Positions 18,658-27,854 of a stretch of DNA of 64,000 bases are shown here, piece after piece; position 1 is the first letter of the stretch, and the number at the start of each line of letters is the position of its first letter. A model generated the notes under the pieces. It ran no database searches. It worked only from the letters and a program-made list of their open reading frames with translations, and was not told the origin of the DNA. A program made the position numbers and the translations under genes. The stretch spans positions 682,001 through 746,000 of the forward strand of contig NZ_CABPSA010000002.1 of the NCBI RefSeq assembly GCF_902459615.1. The letters run 5' to 3'. This stretch comes from Pandoraea commovens (lineage in GTDB: Bacteria > Pseudomonadota > Gammaproteobacteria > Burkholderiales > Burkholderiaceae).

Positions 18658-19356
18658 ATGCGCATCCTGCTTGTCGAAGACAATCCGAGTCTGGCCAAAT
18701 CGCTCTCCGAAGCGCTGACGCAGGCGAACTTCGCCGTCGATTGCATGCACGACGGCGAGGCGGCCGATCACGTGCTGCGTACGCAGGAGTATTCGCTCGT
18801 GATTCTCGATCTGGGGCTGCCGCGACTGGACGGGCTAGAGATCCTGCGCCGACTGCGTGCACGCCGTAATCGGGTGCCCGTGCTGATCCTCACCGCACAC
18901 GGCTCGCTCGAAGATCGCGTGAAGGGCCTCAATCTTGGGGCCGACGATTATCTTTCGAAGCCGTTCGAGCTTGATGAACTGGAAGCACGTGCGCGTGCGT
19001 TGATTCGCCGCTCGCAGCATCACGAAAGCGCGGACGTGACATGCGGGCCGCTCGTGTTCGACGGTGTGGAGCGCAGTTTCCGGCTGGATGGCGAGCTGCT
19101 TGCGCTGACCAAGCGTGAGCGCGCCGTGCTGGAAGTGCTGATCTTGCGCGGTGGACGCGCGATCAACAAGGAAGCGCTGTCGGAGAAGCTCTTCGGTATC
19201 GACGAGTCCGTGAATCCGGACGCCATCGAGATCTACGTCTACCGTCTGCGCAAGAAACTCGAAGGCAGCCGCGTGGCGATCGTCACGTTGCGCGGGCTGG
19301 GGTATCTGCTGGAAGAGAAGGCCGATCCTGCCCCCCCCGCACCTTCCGTCGACTGA
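18658..19356 (+). CDS. OmpR-family response regulator, TctD-like
   Basis: 232-aa regulator with a receiver domain at about 1-115: acidic pocket ED at 7-8, phosphoacceptor Asp-51 in LVILDLGLP, Lys-101 in SKPF. A winged-helix output domain follows (LTKRERAVLEVLILRGGRAINKEAL and IEIYVYRLRKKLEG). It precedes the TctE-like kinase by 21 bases and is divergent from the ABC operon, its probable target. In-frame sequence upstream of 18658 is antisense to the ABC gene and not part of the protein. Confidence 0.92.
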   Translation: MRILLVEDNPSLAKSLSEALTQANFAVDCMHDGEAADHVLRTQEYSLVILDLGLPRLDGLEILRRLRARRNRVPVLILTAHGSLEDRVKGLNLGADDYLSKPFELDELEARARALIRRSQHHESADVTCGPLVFDGVERSFRLDGELLALTKRERAVLEVLILRGGRAINKEALSEKLFGIDESVNPDAIEIYVYRLRKKLEGSRVAIVTLRGLGYLLEEKADPAPPAPSVD

Positions 19357-19377
19357 CATCGGACGTACCGTCACCTC

Positions 19378-20886
19378 ATGCCGCAACCGAACCTTCGCCG
19401 TCAACTGGCGCTCTGGCTGCTGTTCCCATTGCTGGGACTGCTTGCGCTCGATACCTGGCTGACTTATCAGCGCGCAATGAGTGCGGCCAACTCGGCGTTC
19501 GACCGCTCGCTGGAATTCTCGATCAAGTCGATTCGCGAAGGCACGCAACTGATCGACGGCGAGGTGCAGGTCAATCTGCCGTATCTCGCGCTGGAGATGT
19601 TCGAATCGGATCGTGGCGGCAAGATCTACTACGTGATTCGTGAAGGCGGCGACGGCGTGCAGGGCGGCGATAACGACGGCCGTGCCGTCACGGGCTATCA
19701 CGACCTGCCGTTGCCGCCCGCACGCGTCACGCCGGAGCCGTATCACACGGCCTTCTACGACGCGACGTATCGCGGTGAGACGTTGCGCATGGGCGCGCTT
19801 CAGTTGCCGGTCCACGACGTCCCGAACGCGAAGACGCGTGTGGTGTGGATCGTCGTCGGCGAGACGACCGAGGCGCGTCACGAGCTTGCCCGTCAGATTC
19901 TGACCGGCGCACTTCAGCAAGAGGTGCTGCTGGTGGTGCTGGCGCTCGCGATCGTGTGGCTCGGTGTGACGCGCGGCCTGCGTCCGCTCAACCGGCTCTC
20001 GGCCAAGGTCGCCGCGCGCGAGGAGGACGACACGACGCCGCTCGAAAACGTCGATCTGCCGACCGAGGTCAAGCCGCTCGTCGAGTCCATCAACCAGTAC
20101 GTGGGACGGGTGGGACGCATGCAGGCGTCGCGTCAGCGCTTCTTTGCGGATGCTGCCCATCAGTTGAAGACGCCGCTGGCGATCATCCAGGCAGAGTCCG
20201 AGCTGACGCTGCGCGAATCGTTGAGCGCACAGGCGCGTGAGCGCGTAGAGCGCCTCAATCAGGCGGTGAAGCAGGCGGCGAAAAGCGTGCGGCAGTTGCT
20301 CTCGCTGTCGCGTCTGGAGGCGGAGGACGGCCCGCCCGTGGCGATGGTGCCGACCCGGCTCGACGAGGCGGCACGCAGCGTCACACTCGACTGGTCGCCG
20401 GTGGCGCGCTCGCGCGGGATCGATCTCGGCTTCGAGAACGACGGTGCCGTGACGGTGCTGGCGCAACGTGAGTTGCTGGCCGAGTTGTGCGGCAACCTGA
20501 TCGACAACGCCATTCGCTACGCGGGGAACGGCGCGATGATCACAGTACGTACACGGCGCGGCGGGCAGACGGGCCGTGTGGACGATGCGGACGTTGCAAA
20601 CGTTGGGCAAGCGTCGACTGGCGCGCACGACAACCTTGACGGGCCGACGCTTCAGGTCGTCGACAACGGCCCCGGCATTCCGGCGCACGAGCGCGACGCC
20701 GTGTTCGAACGCTTTTATCGTCGCGAGTCCGCAGCGCTCACCCCATCCACCGCCGACGGCTCCGGTCTCGGGCTCGCCATCGTCAAAGAAATCGCACGCA
20801 AACATCACGCCGTCGTGACGCTTGCAGAAGCCCCGGGGGGCGGTCTGGAAGTCACCGTCCGATTCCCGGCAAACGAGGCTACCTAA
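19378..20886 (+). CDS. Sensor histidine kinase, TctE-like
   Basis: 502-aa membrane kinase. Membrane spans at about 8-26 and 181-198 flank a periplasmic sensor of the 2CSK_N type. A HAMP-like linker follows, then the H-box FFADAAHQLKTPLA with phosphoacceptor His-261, N-box NLIDNAIRYAG, and G-boxes DNGPGIP and GSGLGLAIV. An Ala/Gly-rich insert (RTRRGGQTGRVDDADVANV) sits between the N and G1 boxes. It pairs with the response regulator and probably senses the ABC substrate or a tricarboxylate-like ligand. Confidence 0.92.
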   Translation: MPQPNLRRQLALWLLFPLLGLLALDTWLTYQRAMSAANSAFDRSLEFSIKSIREGTQLIDGEVQVNLPYLALEMFESDRGGKIYYVIREGGDGVQGGDNDGRAVTGYHDLPLPPARVTPEPYHTAFYDATYRGETLRMGALQLPVHDVPNAKTRVVWIVVGETTEARHELARQILTGALQQEVLLVVLALAIVWLGVTRGLRPLNRLSAKVAAREEDDTTPLENVDLPTEVKPLVESINQYVGRVGRMQASRQRFFADAAHQLKTPLAIIQAESELTLRESLSAQARERVERLNQAVKQAAKSVRQLLSLSRLEAEDGPPVAMVPTRLDEAARSVTLDWSPVARSRGIDLGFENDGAVTVLAQRELLAELCGNLIDNAIRYAGNGAMITVRTRRGGQTGRVDDADVANVGQASTGAHDNLDGPTLQVVDNGPGIPAHERDAVFERFYRRESAALTPSTADGSGLGLAIVKEIARKHHAVVTLAEAPGGGLEVTVRFPANEAT

Positions 20887-21028
20887 CTGCCAATGGATGA
20901 AATTTCCTCGTTATTCCGTTCTGCGGGAAAAATATTCCATGAAACTGCATAACGAAGGGTAATTCTGCAAGCCTTTTCCCCGTTCCCGCGCGTACGATCG
21001 ATGCACTCTTTTTTGGCGGGGGCCGATC

Positions 21029-22189
21029 ATGCGCGAGAACGAAACACTTCACTACTTCGATTACGCTGCGACAACGCCAGCGGACGCCTCCGTCATCGCG
21101 GCGATGGCCGACTGTCTGGGCATCGACGGTGTTTTCGGTAATCCCGCGTCCAGTTCGCATTCTGCGGGCGTGAGCGCCCGCCGTCTCGTGGAACGCTCGC
21201 GTTCGCAGGTCGCGTCGCTGATCGGCGCAGATGCGGCCGAGATCGTCTGGACGTCCGGCGCGACCGAATCGAACAATCTCGCGCTCAAGGGCTATGCCGA
21301 GTTGGGGCAGGCGCGTCCGCATCTCATCACCAGCGTGCTGGAACACAAGGCGATTCTCGATACGATGGCGTGTCTGGAAAAGCGCGGTGTGCCCGTCACC
21401 TATGTGAAGCCCTCGGCGACCGGCGAGATCACGGCCGAGACCGTGGCGGCGGCGCTGCGTCCGGATACGGGGCTGGTGTCGGTGATGCTCGTGAACAACG
21501 AACTGGGGACGCTGACCGACGTCGCGGCCATTTCGAAGGTTGTGCATGCCGCAGGCGCGTTGCTGCACGTGGACGCCGCGCAGGCGCTCGGCAAGACCCC
21601 CATCGACGTGAAGGCCATGGGCATCGACATGCTGTCGATGTCGGCACACAAGGTGTATGGCCCGAAGGGCATCGGTGCCCTGTATGTGAGCAAAGACGCG
21701 ATGTCGCGCATCGCGCCGCAGATGCATGGTGGCGGCCATGAGCGCGGCCTGCGCTCGGGCACGCTGGCGACACATCAGATCGTTGGCATGGGCACGGCGT
21801 GCGAGTTGGCGATGCAAAACATGACGGTCGACACCCATCGCATCGAAGCGCTGAGCCGTCGTTTGCTCGACGGTGTGCGCGTGCTCGATGGCGTGGTGCA
21901 CAACGCCGCAAAAGCCCGCCGCATTCCCCATACGCTCAGCCTGACGATCCGCCACCCCGGCTTCTTCACGTTCATGCTCAATGGCAATCTCGCGGTGTCG
22001 TCGACGTCGGCGTGCAATTCGGCCTCCGGGCAACCGTCGCACGTGTTGAGCGCCATCGGGCTGGACAGCGAAGCGGCGAGCCGCACCGTGCGCCTGAGTC
22101 TCGGACGGTTTACCTCCGAGGCGTCCGTCGATTTTGCGATTGCGTGCTTCGAGCGCGTGGTTTGCCAGTGCCGCGCGCTGGCGGCGTAA
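21029..22189 (+). CDS. Cysteine desulfurase-like class V aminotransferase
   Basis: 386-aa PLP enzyme of the NifS/IscS family. It has TSGATESNNLALKG, the HVDAAQALGK motif, the PLP Lys-208 in SMSAHKVYGPKG, and the persulfide Cys-329 in SSTSACNSASGQPSHVL. It lacks the neighbouring iscU/iscR genes of the housekeeping isc cluster, so it is a second, stand-alone enzyme of unknown sulfur acceptor. Its last 80 bases overlap the convergent LysR gene. Confidence 0.88.
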   Translation: MRENETLHYFDYAATTPADASVIAAMADCLGIDGVFGNPASSSHSAGVSARRLVERSRSQVASLIGADAAEIVWTSGATESNNLALKGYAELGQARPHLITSVLEHKAILDTMACLEKRGVPVTYVKPSATGEITAETVAAALRPDTGLVSVMLVNNELGTLTDVAAISKVVHAAGALLHVDAAQALGKTPIDVKAMGIDMLSMSAHKVYGPKGIGALYVSKDAMSRIAPQMHGGGHERGLRSGTLATHQIVGMGTACELAMQNMTVDTHRIEALSRRLLDGVRVLDGVVHNAAKARRIPHTLSLTIRHPGFFTFMLNGNLAVSSTSACNSASGQPSHVLSAIGLDSEAASRTVRLSLGRFTSEASVDFAIACFERVVCQCRALAA

Positions 22190-23138
22190 TACCTTTGGGG
22201 GCACTGCGGTCGGTGCCGTCGGTGCCCAGCGCGGCGACTTCTTGCTGCAACCACTCGCGAAACGCCACGAGACGCGGTAGCGTGGCGCACTCCGCGCGAT
22301 ACGCCACGTAGTACGCGAGCGGCGACGAACAATCGACCTCGGGGTAGAGTCGTACCAGACGATTCGCCGCGAGGTCGTCGCGCACAAGCACGCTGCGTGC
22401 GAGCGCAATGCCGTGTCCGTCGACCGCCGCCTGCAATACGGCCGCCGAGTTGTTGATCTTCAACCCGGCGCGCGTCTCCAGCGAGGAGAGTCCCGCCCGC
22501 TCGAGCCACGTCGGCCACGTCACGTAGCCGGTGCTTCGGTCGACGGATAAGTCGTGAATCAGCGTCATCCCCTTCAATCCCGCTGGCGTTTTCAATGCCG
22601 GATGCGCGCGCAATAGCGACGGCGCGCAGACCGGAAATACCGCCTCGTCCATCAACTTCTCTGCCACCAGTCCCGGCCAATGGCCGAGTCCGTAGCGCAC
22701 GCCGATATCGATGCCCTGTGCGACGAAATCCACCGGCTTGAGGTTGGTGTCGAGCCGCACGTCTGTGTCGGGCCACGCGGTCTGGAACCGGTCGATGCGT
22801 GGCAGTAGCCACTTCGCGGCAAAGGCCGGGCTGACTGCAACGGTCAGCACGCCGACGGTCGAGCCTTCGCGCAACTTGGCGAATCCCAGATTCAGACGGT
22901 CGAAGCCGTCGCGCAGATCGGGCAGCGCGCGCTGTGCGGCCTGCGTCGGCACCAGTCGCGCGCGTCCAGACGCGCTGCGCTCGAAGAGCGGCACGCCGAG
23001 CCATGCTTCGAGACTGCGGACCATCTGGCCGACGGCCGCCGGCGTCACGTTCAGTTCGCCCGCAGCCGCGGAAAAGCTCTGGTGTCGGGCGCTGGCTTCG
23101 AACGCGCGCAAGGCGTTCAGGAATACGGGCGCTTTCAT
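22110..23138 (-). CDS. LysR-family transcriptional regulator (GcvA-like)
   Basis: 342-aa regulator. The N-terminal helix-turn-helix is at about 5-65 (FLNALRAFEASARHQSFSAAAGELNVTPAAVGQMVRSLE), followed by a substrate-binding domain to about residue 300. The start ATG at 23138 is the family start. The last 35 residues are basic and Ser/Pro-rich, and their codons are antisense to the desulfurase C-terminus. Divergent from two SDR genes, which it probably controls. Confidence 0.88.
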   Translation of the reverse strand: MKAPVFLNALRAFEASARHQSFSAAAGELNVTPAAVGQMVRSLEAWLGVPLFERSASGRARLVPTQAAQRALPDLRDGFDRLNLGFAKLREGSTVGVLTVAVSPAFAAKWLLPRIDRFQTAWPDTDVRLDTNLKPVDFVAQGIDIGVRYGLGHWPGLVAEKLMDEAVFPVCAPSLLRAHPALKTPAGLKGMTLIHDLSVDRSTGYVTWPTWLERAGLSSLETRAGLKINNSAAVLQAAVDGHGIALARSVLVRDDLAANRLVRLYPEVDCSSPLAYYVAYRAECATLPRLVAFREWLQQEVAALGTDGTDRSAPKGITPPARGTGKPRARSTQSQNRRTPRR

Positions 23139-23152
23139 GTGAGCCCCTATGA

Positions 23153-23167
23153 GAAAGATTTTCTTTC
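23153..23167. promoter_or_regulatory. Inverted repeat between LysR and the SDR pair
   Basis: GAAAGA-TTT-TCTTTC, a perfect dyad 15 bases upstream of the LysR start codon, in the divergent region. Candidate LysR operator, weakly supported because it is AT-rich and short. Confidence 0.35.
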
Positions 23168-23305
23168 GATGCGACGCAGAATAACTGATTTGTGAAGCCA
23201 TTGCCCGAGGCGAACAATGCGGTCATCGAAGGACGGCATTGTTTGCACAAGATGTGGATTGCGAAACCGTCCGGCGACACCTCAACGTTTCCCGGGAGTC
23301 AGAAA

Positions 23306-24082
23306 ATGCATAGTTTTTCTTCTAAGGTTGCCATCGTGACGGGTGGCGGTTCGGGCATCGGCAAGGAAGTGGCGGCACGACTCGTCGCTGCCGGTGCGAA
23401 GGTCGTCATTGGCGGGCGCGACGAAGCCAAGCTCAAGTCGGCCGCCGCGCAGATCGATGCGAGCGCTGAGAACGTGCGCTATCTGGCGGGCGATATCGCG
23501 CGTCCGGAGACGGCACAGGCGCTGGTAGATCTGGCGACGTCGGCCTTTGGCGGTGTAGACATTCTCGTGAATAACGCTGGCGTGTTCCGTCCGAAGGCGT
23601 TCCTCTCGCTAACCGAAGCCGATTACGACGGTTTCCTCGACATCATCCTCAAAGGCAAGTTCTTCATGGCGCAGGCGGCGGCCAAAGCCATGTCGGTGCG
23701 GGGCGGTGGCGCAATCGTGCAGACGGGGTCGCTGTGGGCATTGCAGGCAATCGGCGCGACGCCGTCCTCCGCCTACTCGGCCGCGAACGCGGGCGTGCAC
23801 GCGCTGACGCGTAATCTCGCGATCGAGCTTGCGCCGTTGAACATCCGCATCAACACGGTCGCCCCCGGCGTTGTCGAAACGCCCGTCTACAACACCTTCA
23901 TGAGCGACGACGAAGTGAAGGCGACCCTGCCCGCATTCAACGCGTTTCATCCGCTTGGCCGCAATGGTCAGCCGCGCGATGTGGCCGAGGCCATTCTGTT
24001 TCTTGCCTCCGACGCGGCTTCATGGATCACCGGTACGGTGCTTCCGGTGGATGGCGGCGTGATGGCCGGTCGCCACGCATAA
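23306..24082 (+). CDS. SDR-family oxidoreductase
   Basis: 258-aa classical short-chain dehydrogenase with VTGGGSGIGKEVAARL (cofactor loop), NNAG, an active-site Ser in QTGSLWALQ, the YSAANAGVHAL region and the NTVAPGVVETPVY loop. The usual YxxxK reads YSAAN, so the catalytic Lys is replaced by Asn; the next basic residue is Arg of LTRN. That is unusual for an active SDR. The ATG at 23306 is the family start. It is followed after 20 bases by a second SDR. Confidence 0.85.
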   Translation: MHSFSSKVAIVTGGGSGIGKEVAARLVAAGAKVVIGGRDEAKLKSAAAQIDASAENVRYLAGDIARPETAQALVDLATSAFGGVDILVNNAGVFRPKAFLSLTEADYDGFLDIILKGKFFMAQAAAKAMSVRGGGAIVQTGSLWALQAIGATPSSAYSAANAGVHALTRNLAIELAPLNIRINTVAPGVVETPVYNTFMSDDEVKATLPAFNAFHPLGRNGQPRDVAEAILFLASDAASWITGTVLPVDGGVMAGRHA

Positions 24083-24102
24083 CCATCGTCAGGAGAATGC
24101 GA

Positions 24103-24849
24103 ATGAAGCTCGAAGGCAAAACAGCGCTGATCACCGGCGCGACAAGCGGCATCGGTCTCGCGACGGCGCGGCTGTTCGTGGAAGAGGGCGCACGCGTTGC
24201 CATCGTGGGACGCGCTGCCGCCAAACTCGACGCCGTACGTGCCGAACTCGGCGAGCGCATCGTCACGATTCAGGCGGATGTGCGAAACGTCGATGACCTG
24301 CGGCGAATGCAGGATGTCGTCAAGCAGACGTTCGGTGTGCTGGACGTCTTCTTTGCCAACGCGGGCGTCGCTTTCTCGACACCGCTCGATGGCACAACGC
24401 CTGCGCAGTACGACACGCTCATGGACATCAACGTGAAAGGCGTCTTCCTTTCGATGCAGGCGGTGACGCCCGTGCTGCGCGACGGTGCGTCGGTGATCCT
24501 GAACACCTCATGGCTGAATCAGGTCGGCACGCCGGGCTTGTCGTTGCTTTCGGCGTCAAAGGCGGCCGTGCGGTCGCTGGCGCGGACATGGTCGAGCGAA
24601 TTGCTGTCGCGAAGAATTCGGGTGAACGCCGTAAGTCCCGGTGCGACGGACACCCCGATTCACGCGCGCGGGGGCGCATCGGCAGAACAGGTCACGCAGA
24701 CGAAGCAGAAGATAGCATCGCGCATTCCCGTGGGCCATCTTGGCGCACCGGAAGACATCGCCCGTGCCGCGCTATTCCTGGCGAGCGACGATTCGCGCTA
24801 CATGCTCGGCGCTGAAATTGTGGTGGACGGCGGGTTTTCCACGCTGTAG
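24103..24849 (+). CDS. SDR-family oxidoreductase
   Basis: 248-aa classical short-chain dehydrogenase: ITGATSGIGLATARLF cofactor loop, NAGVAF, Ser in NTSWLNQ, and the NAVSPGATDTPIH loop. The active-site YxxxK position reads LLSASKAAV: Lys is present, but Tyr is replaced by Leu or Ser. AGGAGA at 24091-24096 supports the ATG at 24103. Probably an operon with the preceding SDR under the divergent LysR. The substrate is unknown. Confidence 0.87.
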   Translation: MKLEGKTALITGATSGIGLATARLFVEEGARVAIVGRAAAKLDAVRAELGERIVTIQADVRNVDDLRRMQDVVKQTFGVLDVFFANAGVAFSTPLDGTTPAQYDTLMDINVKGVFLSMQAVTPVLRDGASVILNTSWLNQVGTPGLSLLSASKAAVRSLARTWSSELLSRRIRVNAVSPGATDTPIHARGGASAEQVTQTKQKIASRIPVGHLGAPEDIARAALFLASDDSRYMLGAEIVVDGGFSTL

Positions 24850-25041
24850 ACCTTGCGACAGGTAGTCTGGGAGATGGGAAACGAGGGAGTGTTACTTGAT
24901 CCATAGCAAGTTGACGAATATTCAACGCACTGGGTGCCGGGGAGTGCATTTCGCCGTCTTGTATTATGCTTTGAACGACTTGCGATATTGCTGACTCTAA
25001 TTCTCTCCCTCTCCCCACCCACCTTCATGTCGGAGGTATGT

Positions 25042-26511
25042 ATGAGCAAAGAGAAAGACCGTCTGGACACCGGCTCGACGACCGGTGCCGGTGCACCGGC
25101 GGCAAGCGACCGAAACACGCTTTCGGTCGGAGCGGATGGCCCGCTTCTGTTGCACGACGTTCATTTCCTCGAACAGATGGCGCATTTCAACCGGGAGAAG
25201 GTCCCCGAGCGCCAGCCGCACGCCAAGGGCGCAGGTGCCTTTGGTGTTTTCGAAACCACGGAAGATGTGAGCCGTTACACCAAGGCGTCGTTGTTCAAGA
25301 AGGGCGCGAAGGTCGACATGCTCGCGCGTTTCTCCACGGTCGCGGGCGAAGCCGGGAGCCCGGACACCTGGCGCGACGTGCGCGGTTTCTCCCTCAAGTT
25401 CTATACCGACGAAGGCAATTACGACCTCGTTGGCAACAACACCCCAGTCTTCTTTGTCCGCGACCCGATGAAGTTCCCGCACTTCATTCGCAGCCAGAAG
25501 CGTCTGCCGGACTCGGGCCTGCGCGACAACCACATGCAGTGGGATTTCTGGACGAACAATCCGGAGTCCGCGCATCAGGTGACCTATCTGATGGGCGACC
25601 GTGGTTTGCCACGCACCTGGCGTCACATGAACGGATATGGTTCGCATACCTACATGTGGGTCAACGCCAGCGGCGAGAAATTCTGGGTCAAGTACCACTT
25701 CCACACACAGCAGGGCATGGAGTTCTTCTCCAATGCAGAAGCTGCGACCATGTCCGGTCAGGACGCCGACTTCCACCGTCGCGATCTATTCGACGCCATT
25801 GCGCGTGGCGAAAACCCGAGCTGGATCCTGTCGGTGCAGGTCATGCCGTACGCGGACGCGAAGCAGTACCGCTTCAATCCGTTCGATCTGACGAAGACGT
25901 GGTCGCACAAGGACTATCCGCTGATCAAGGTGGGCAAGATGACGCTCAACCGCAATCCGGAGAACTTCTTCGCGCAAATCGAGCAAGCGGCGTTCTCGCC
26001 AGGCAACACCGTGCCGGGCATCGGTCTGTCGCCAGACAAGATGCTGCTCGGTCGTGCGTTCGCCTATAACGACGCGCAACGCAATCGCATCGGCACCAAC
26101 TTCCACCAACTGCCGGTGAATCGCCCGAAGGTGCCGGTGCAGACGTACATGTTCGACGGTCACATGGCTTACGAACATAGCGGTAACGCCCCGGTGTATG
26201 TGCCCAACAGCGGTGGGCGTCCGTATGCCGATCAGACCGGTGCGGCCGAAGACGGATGGGAATCCGACGGCGCCATGGTCCGCAGTGCCTACACGCTGCA
26301 CAAGGACGATGACGACTTCTCGCAGCCGGGCGACCTCGTGCGTAACGTGTTCGACGAGGCGGCCCGTACGCGTCTCGTTGAAACCGTCTCCGGTGCCCTG
26401 CTCGGCGGTGTTCGCAGTCCGGTGCTGGAGCGCGCGTTCGACTACTGGAAGCAGGTCGACGCTGATGTCGGCGCGCGCATCGAGAAGGCGGTGAAGGCTG
26501 GGAAGAAGTGA
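25042..26511 (+). CDS. Monofunctional heme catalase, KatA-type
   Basis: 489-aa small-subunit (clade 3) catalase that decomposes hydrogen peroxide. The catalytic His-60 lies in [13 protein letters not shown], the heme-pocket Asn in [12 protein letters not shown], and the proximal heme Tyr in [20 protein letters not shown] directly precedes the ATG at 25042. There is no signal peptide, so it is cytosolic. It is followed by a strong bidirectional terminator. No OxyR gene is nearby. Confidence 0.95.
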   Translation: MSKEKDRLDTGSTTGAGAPAASDRNTLSVGADGPLLLHDVHFLEQMAHFNREKVPERQPHAKGAGAFGVFETTEDVSRYTKASLFKKGAKVDMLARFSTVAGEAGSPDTWRDVRGFSLKFYTDEGNYDLVGNNTPVFFVRDPMKFPHFIRSQKRLPDSGLRDNHMQWDFWTNNPESAHQVTYLMGDRGLPRTWRHMNGYGSHTYMWVNASGEKFWVKYHFHTQQGMEFFSNAEAATMSGQDADFHRRDLFDAIARGENPSWILSVQVMPYADAKQYRFNPFDLTKTWSHKDYPLIKVGKMTLNRNPENFFAQIEQAAFSPGNTVPGIGLSPDKMLLGRAFAYNDAQRNRIGTNFHQLPVNRPKVPVQTYMFDGHMAYEHSGNAPVYVPNSGGRPYADQTGAAEDGWESDGAMVRSAYTLHKDDDDFSQPGDLVRNVFDEAARTRLVETVSGALLGGVRSPVLERAFDYWKQVDADVGARIEKAVKAGKK

Positions 26512-26546
26512 TGCGTACTTGGTAACGCTGTATCGATGTCGATGAC

Positions 26547-26585
26547 GGTGAGGACAATGCAAAGCATCGTCCTCGCCGTTGTTTT
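26547..26585 (+). terminator. Rho-independent terminator of the catalase gene
   Basis: A 14-bp stem (GGTGAGGACAATGC with GCATCGTCCTCGCC, two G-U pairs, AAA loop) is followed by GTTGTTTT. It may also be used by the convergent cassette, whose stop overlaps its end. Confidence 0.85.
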
Positions 26586-27117
26586 ATGTGAAGAGTTTCT
26601 CGTCGAGCCGTTCAATTCGTTTAAGGATTCGCTGTGCCGTGGGCGTCGCGCGGAGCAATTCGCGAGTCTTTTCATCGACGCGAGCAATGATGTCGTCGAC
26701 GGTTGACCCGGCTTCCCTTATCGCGCGATCAGGCTCATAGGAACCAATCAACTGGAGCCGGGACGTAGCCTTGTCGCGAAAGATTGATTCGAAGAGTTCC
26801 GGTGTCTCGAAAAGCATCCATTCAAGCGCAGGCGCTACGACCTCCACTTCGAATCGTCGCTCTGACGAATACAGAGACAGCATCTCCTCTGAATCGCCTT
26901 CCATGTCTAGGATCAGCTCCTCATGATAGGTATAGGCGTTGCGAATCAGCAGAAGTTGTAGTTCGTTCTCCCGTAGGATCGGCGCGGCATGGCAGTCGGC
27001 GAGCGTCTGACTCGTGCTCAGATAGAAGAGTGACGAGTCCACAATGTGTTGCGGTAGCCAGGCTTTGAGGAGCTTCGCGTCGTCCGATGACGGGCAAACG
27101 ATATTTCGCTTCAACAT
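26584..27117 (-). CDS. Uncharacterised protein partnered with a restriction-like nuclease
   Basis: 177-aa protein, not recognised. It is acidic, mostly alpha/beta, with no signal peptide or membrane segment. The N-terminal part (KRNIVCPSSDDAKLLKAWL, then LQLLLIRNAYTYHEELI) resembles in spacing a Toprim-like fold whose DxD acidic pair is degraded; this is only a pattern impression. The C-terminus is a charged helix (QRILKRIERLDEKLF). It starts 2 bases past the nuclease stop, so the two are surely co-transcribed. GC is visibly lower than in the neighbours, suggesting acquisition. The ATG at 27117 is preferred over one at 27174. Confidence 0.7.
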   Translation of the reverse strand: MLKRNIVCPSSDDAKLLKAWLPQHIVDSSLFYLSTSQTLADCHAAPILRENELQLLLIRNAYTYHEELILDMEGDSEEMLSLYSSERRFEVEVVAPALEWMLFETPELFESIFRDKATSRLQLIGSYEPDRAIREAGSTVDDIIARVDEKTRELLRATPTAQRILKRIERLDEKLFT

Positions 27118-27119
27118 GT

Positions 27120-27692
27120 TCACGCTCCGCTGTGATTTGGTGAGATGTGGTAGTGCGTAGCGTCTTCCATACACGCACGAAGCTTGCTTTTTAGCGCGTC
27201 AGAGAAGTCTTTCCGACGAACGCAATGGTCGATGTCGCGACCGGTCCAGCACAAAATGGTTGATGGCTTGGTGAAGTTGACTAACGCAAGCGTTGATCGA
27301 CTGAATTCTCCCGTGGTGAACAGACAGCCGATCAGCGCAGAAGGACGCCGCGCGAGTTGTCCCTGCAATTTCGCAATGGGACCGTATGCCAACTTCCGGC
27401 TCGCCCGACTTGCAGGCGTCGAATAGTCTTTGCATTCGATCATCGCGGCGATGTTGGCCACGTACACGACCCCGTCGATCTGCTCGACGTTCTTTGTTCC
27501 AAAAAGGTCGACCCTGTACGGCCATCTGACCTTCGCCCCACTCAACTCGAATCCCTTGATCACCAAATACTCAAGCGCTTTCCCCGGATCCCATCCGGGC
27601 GTTGAACACTGCCGGACGTCCCGCCACAAATCACCGACATCCTCCCACCCGTAATCCCTCACCCGTTCCACATATTCCCTGTCCGCCACCAT
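27120..27692 (-). CDS. Restriction endonuclease-like protein (PD-(D/E)XK, Mrr-like)
   Basis: 190-aa putative DNase. A PD-(D/E)XK core is visible: Glu-41 in GKALEYLVIKGFEL, Asp-73 in EQIDG, then Glu-86 and Lys-88 in MIECKDY, followed by LQGQLARRPSALIGCLFTT, as in Mrr_cat-type enzymes. No methyltransferase or specificity gene is present, so a classical restriction-modification system is unlikely. Its tight coupling with the unknown downstream gene and the lower GC suggest a small defence or genome-maintenance cassette; this is inference. The ATG at 27692 is preferred over the in-frame extension to 27809. Confidence 0.72.
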   Translation of the reverse strand: MVADREYVERVRDYGWEDVGDLWRDVRQCSTPGWDPGKALEYLVIKGFELSGAKVRWPYRVDLFGTKNVEQIDGVVYVANIAAMIECKDYSTPASRASRKLAYGPIAKLQGQLARRPSALIGCLFTTGEFSRSTLALVNFTKPSTILCWTGRDIDHCVRRKDFSDALKSKLRACMEDATHYHISPNHSGA

Positions 27693-27854
27693 GCTGTCCT
27701 CCGTGAATCTGAGGCCGATTCTAGGGGCGTGAGCCGGGGAAAAGCGGCGATTGGCCGATTTATCGGAATCCGCCGATCGGGTTCGGCATTTGGTCCCAAA
27801 AAATGTCACTTATTGTGAGTGCGCGCGGTTCCTGATAGCATCGTGACTGCTGCA

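Noticed and set aside
18835-20808. Minus-strand open frame of 657 codons
   Set aside because: Antisense of the response regulator and sensor kinase genes, which carry complete family motifs.
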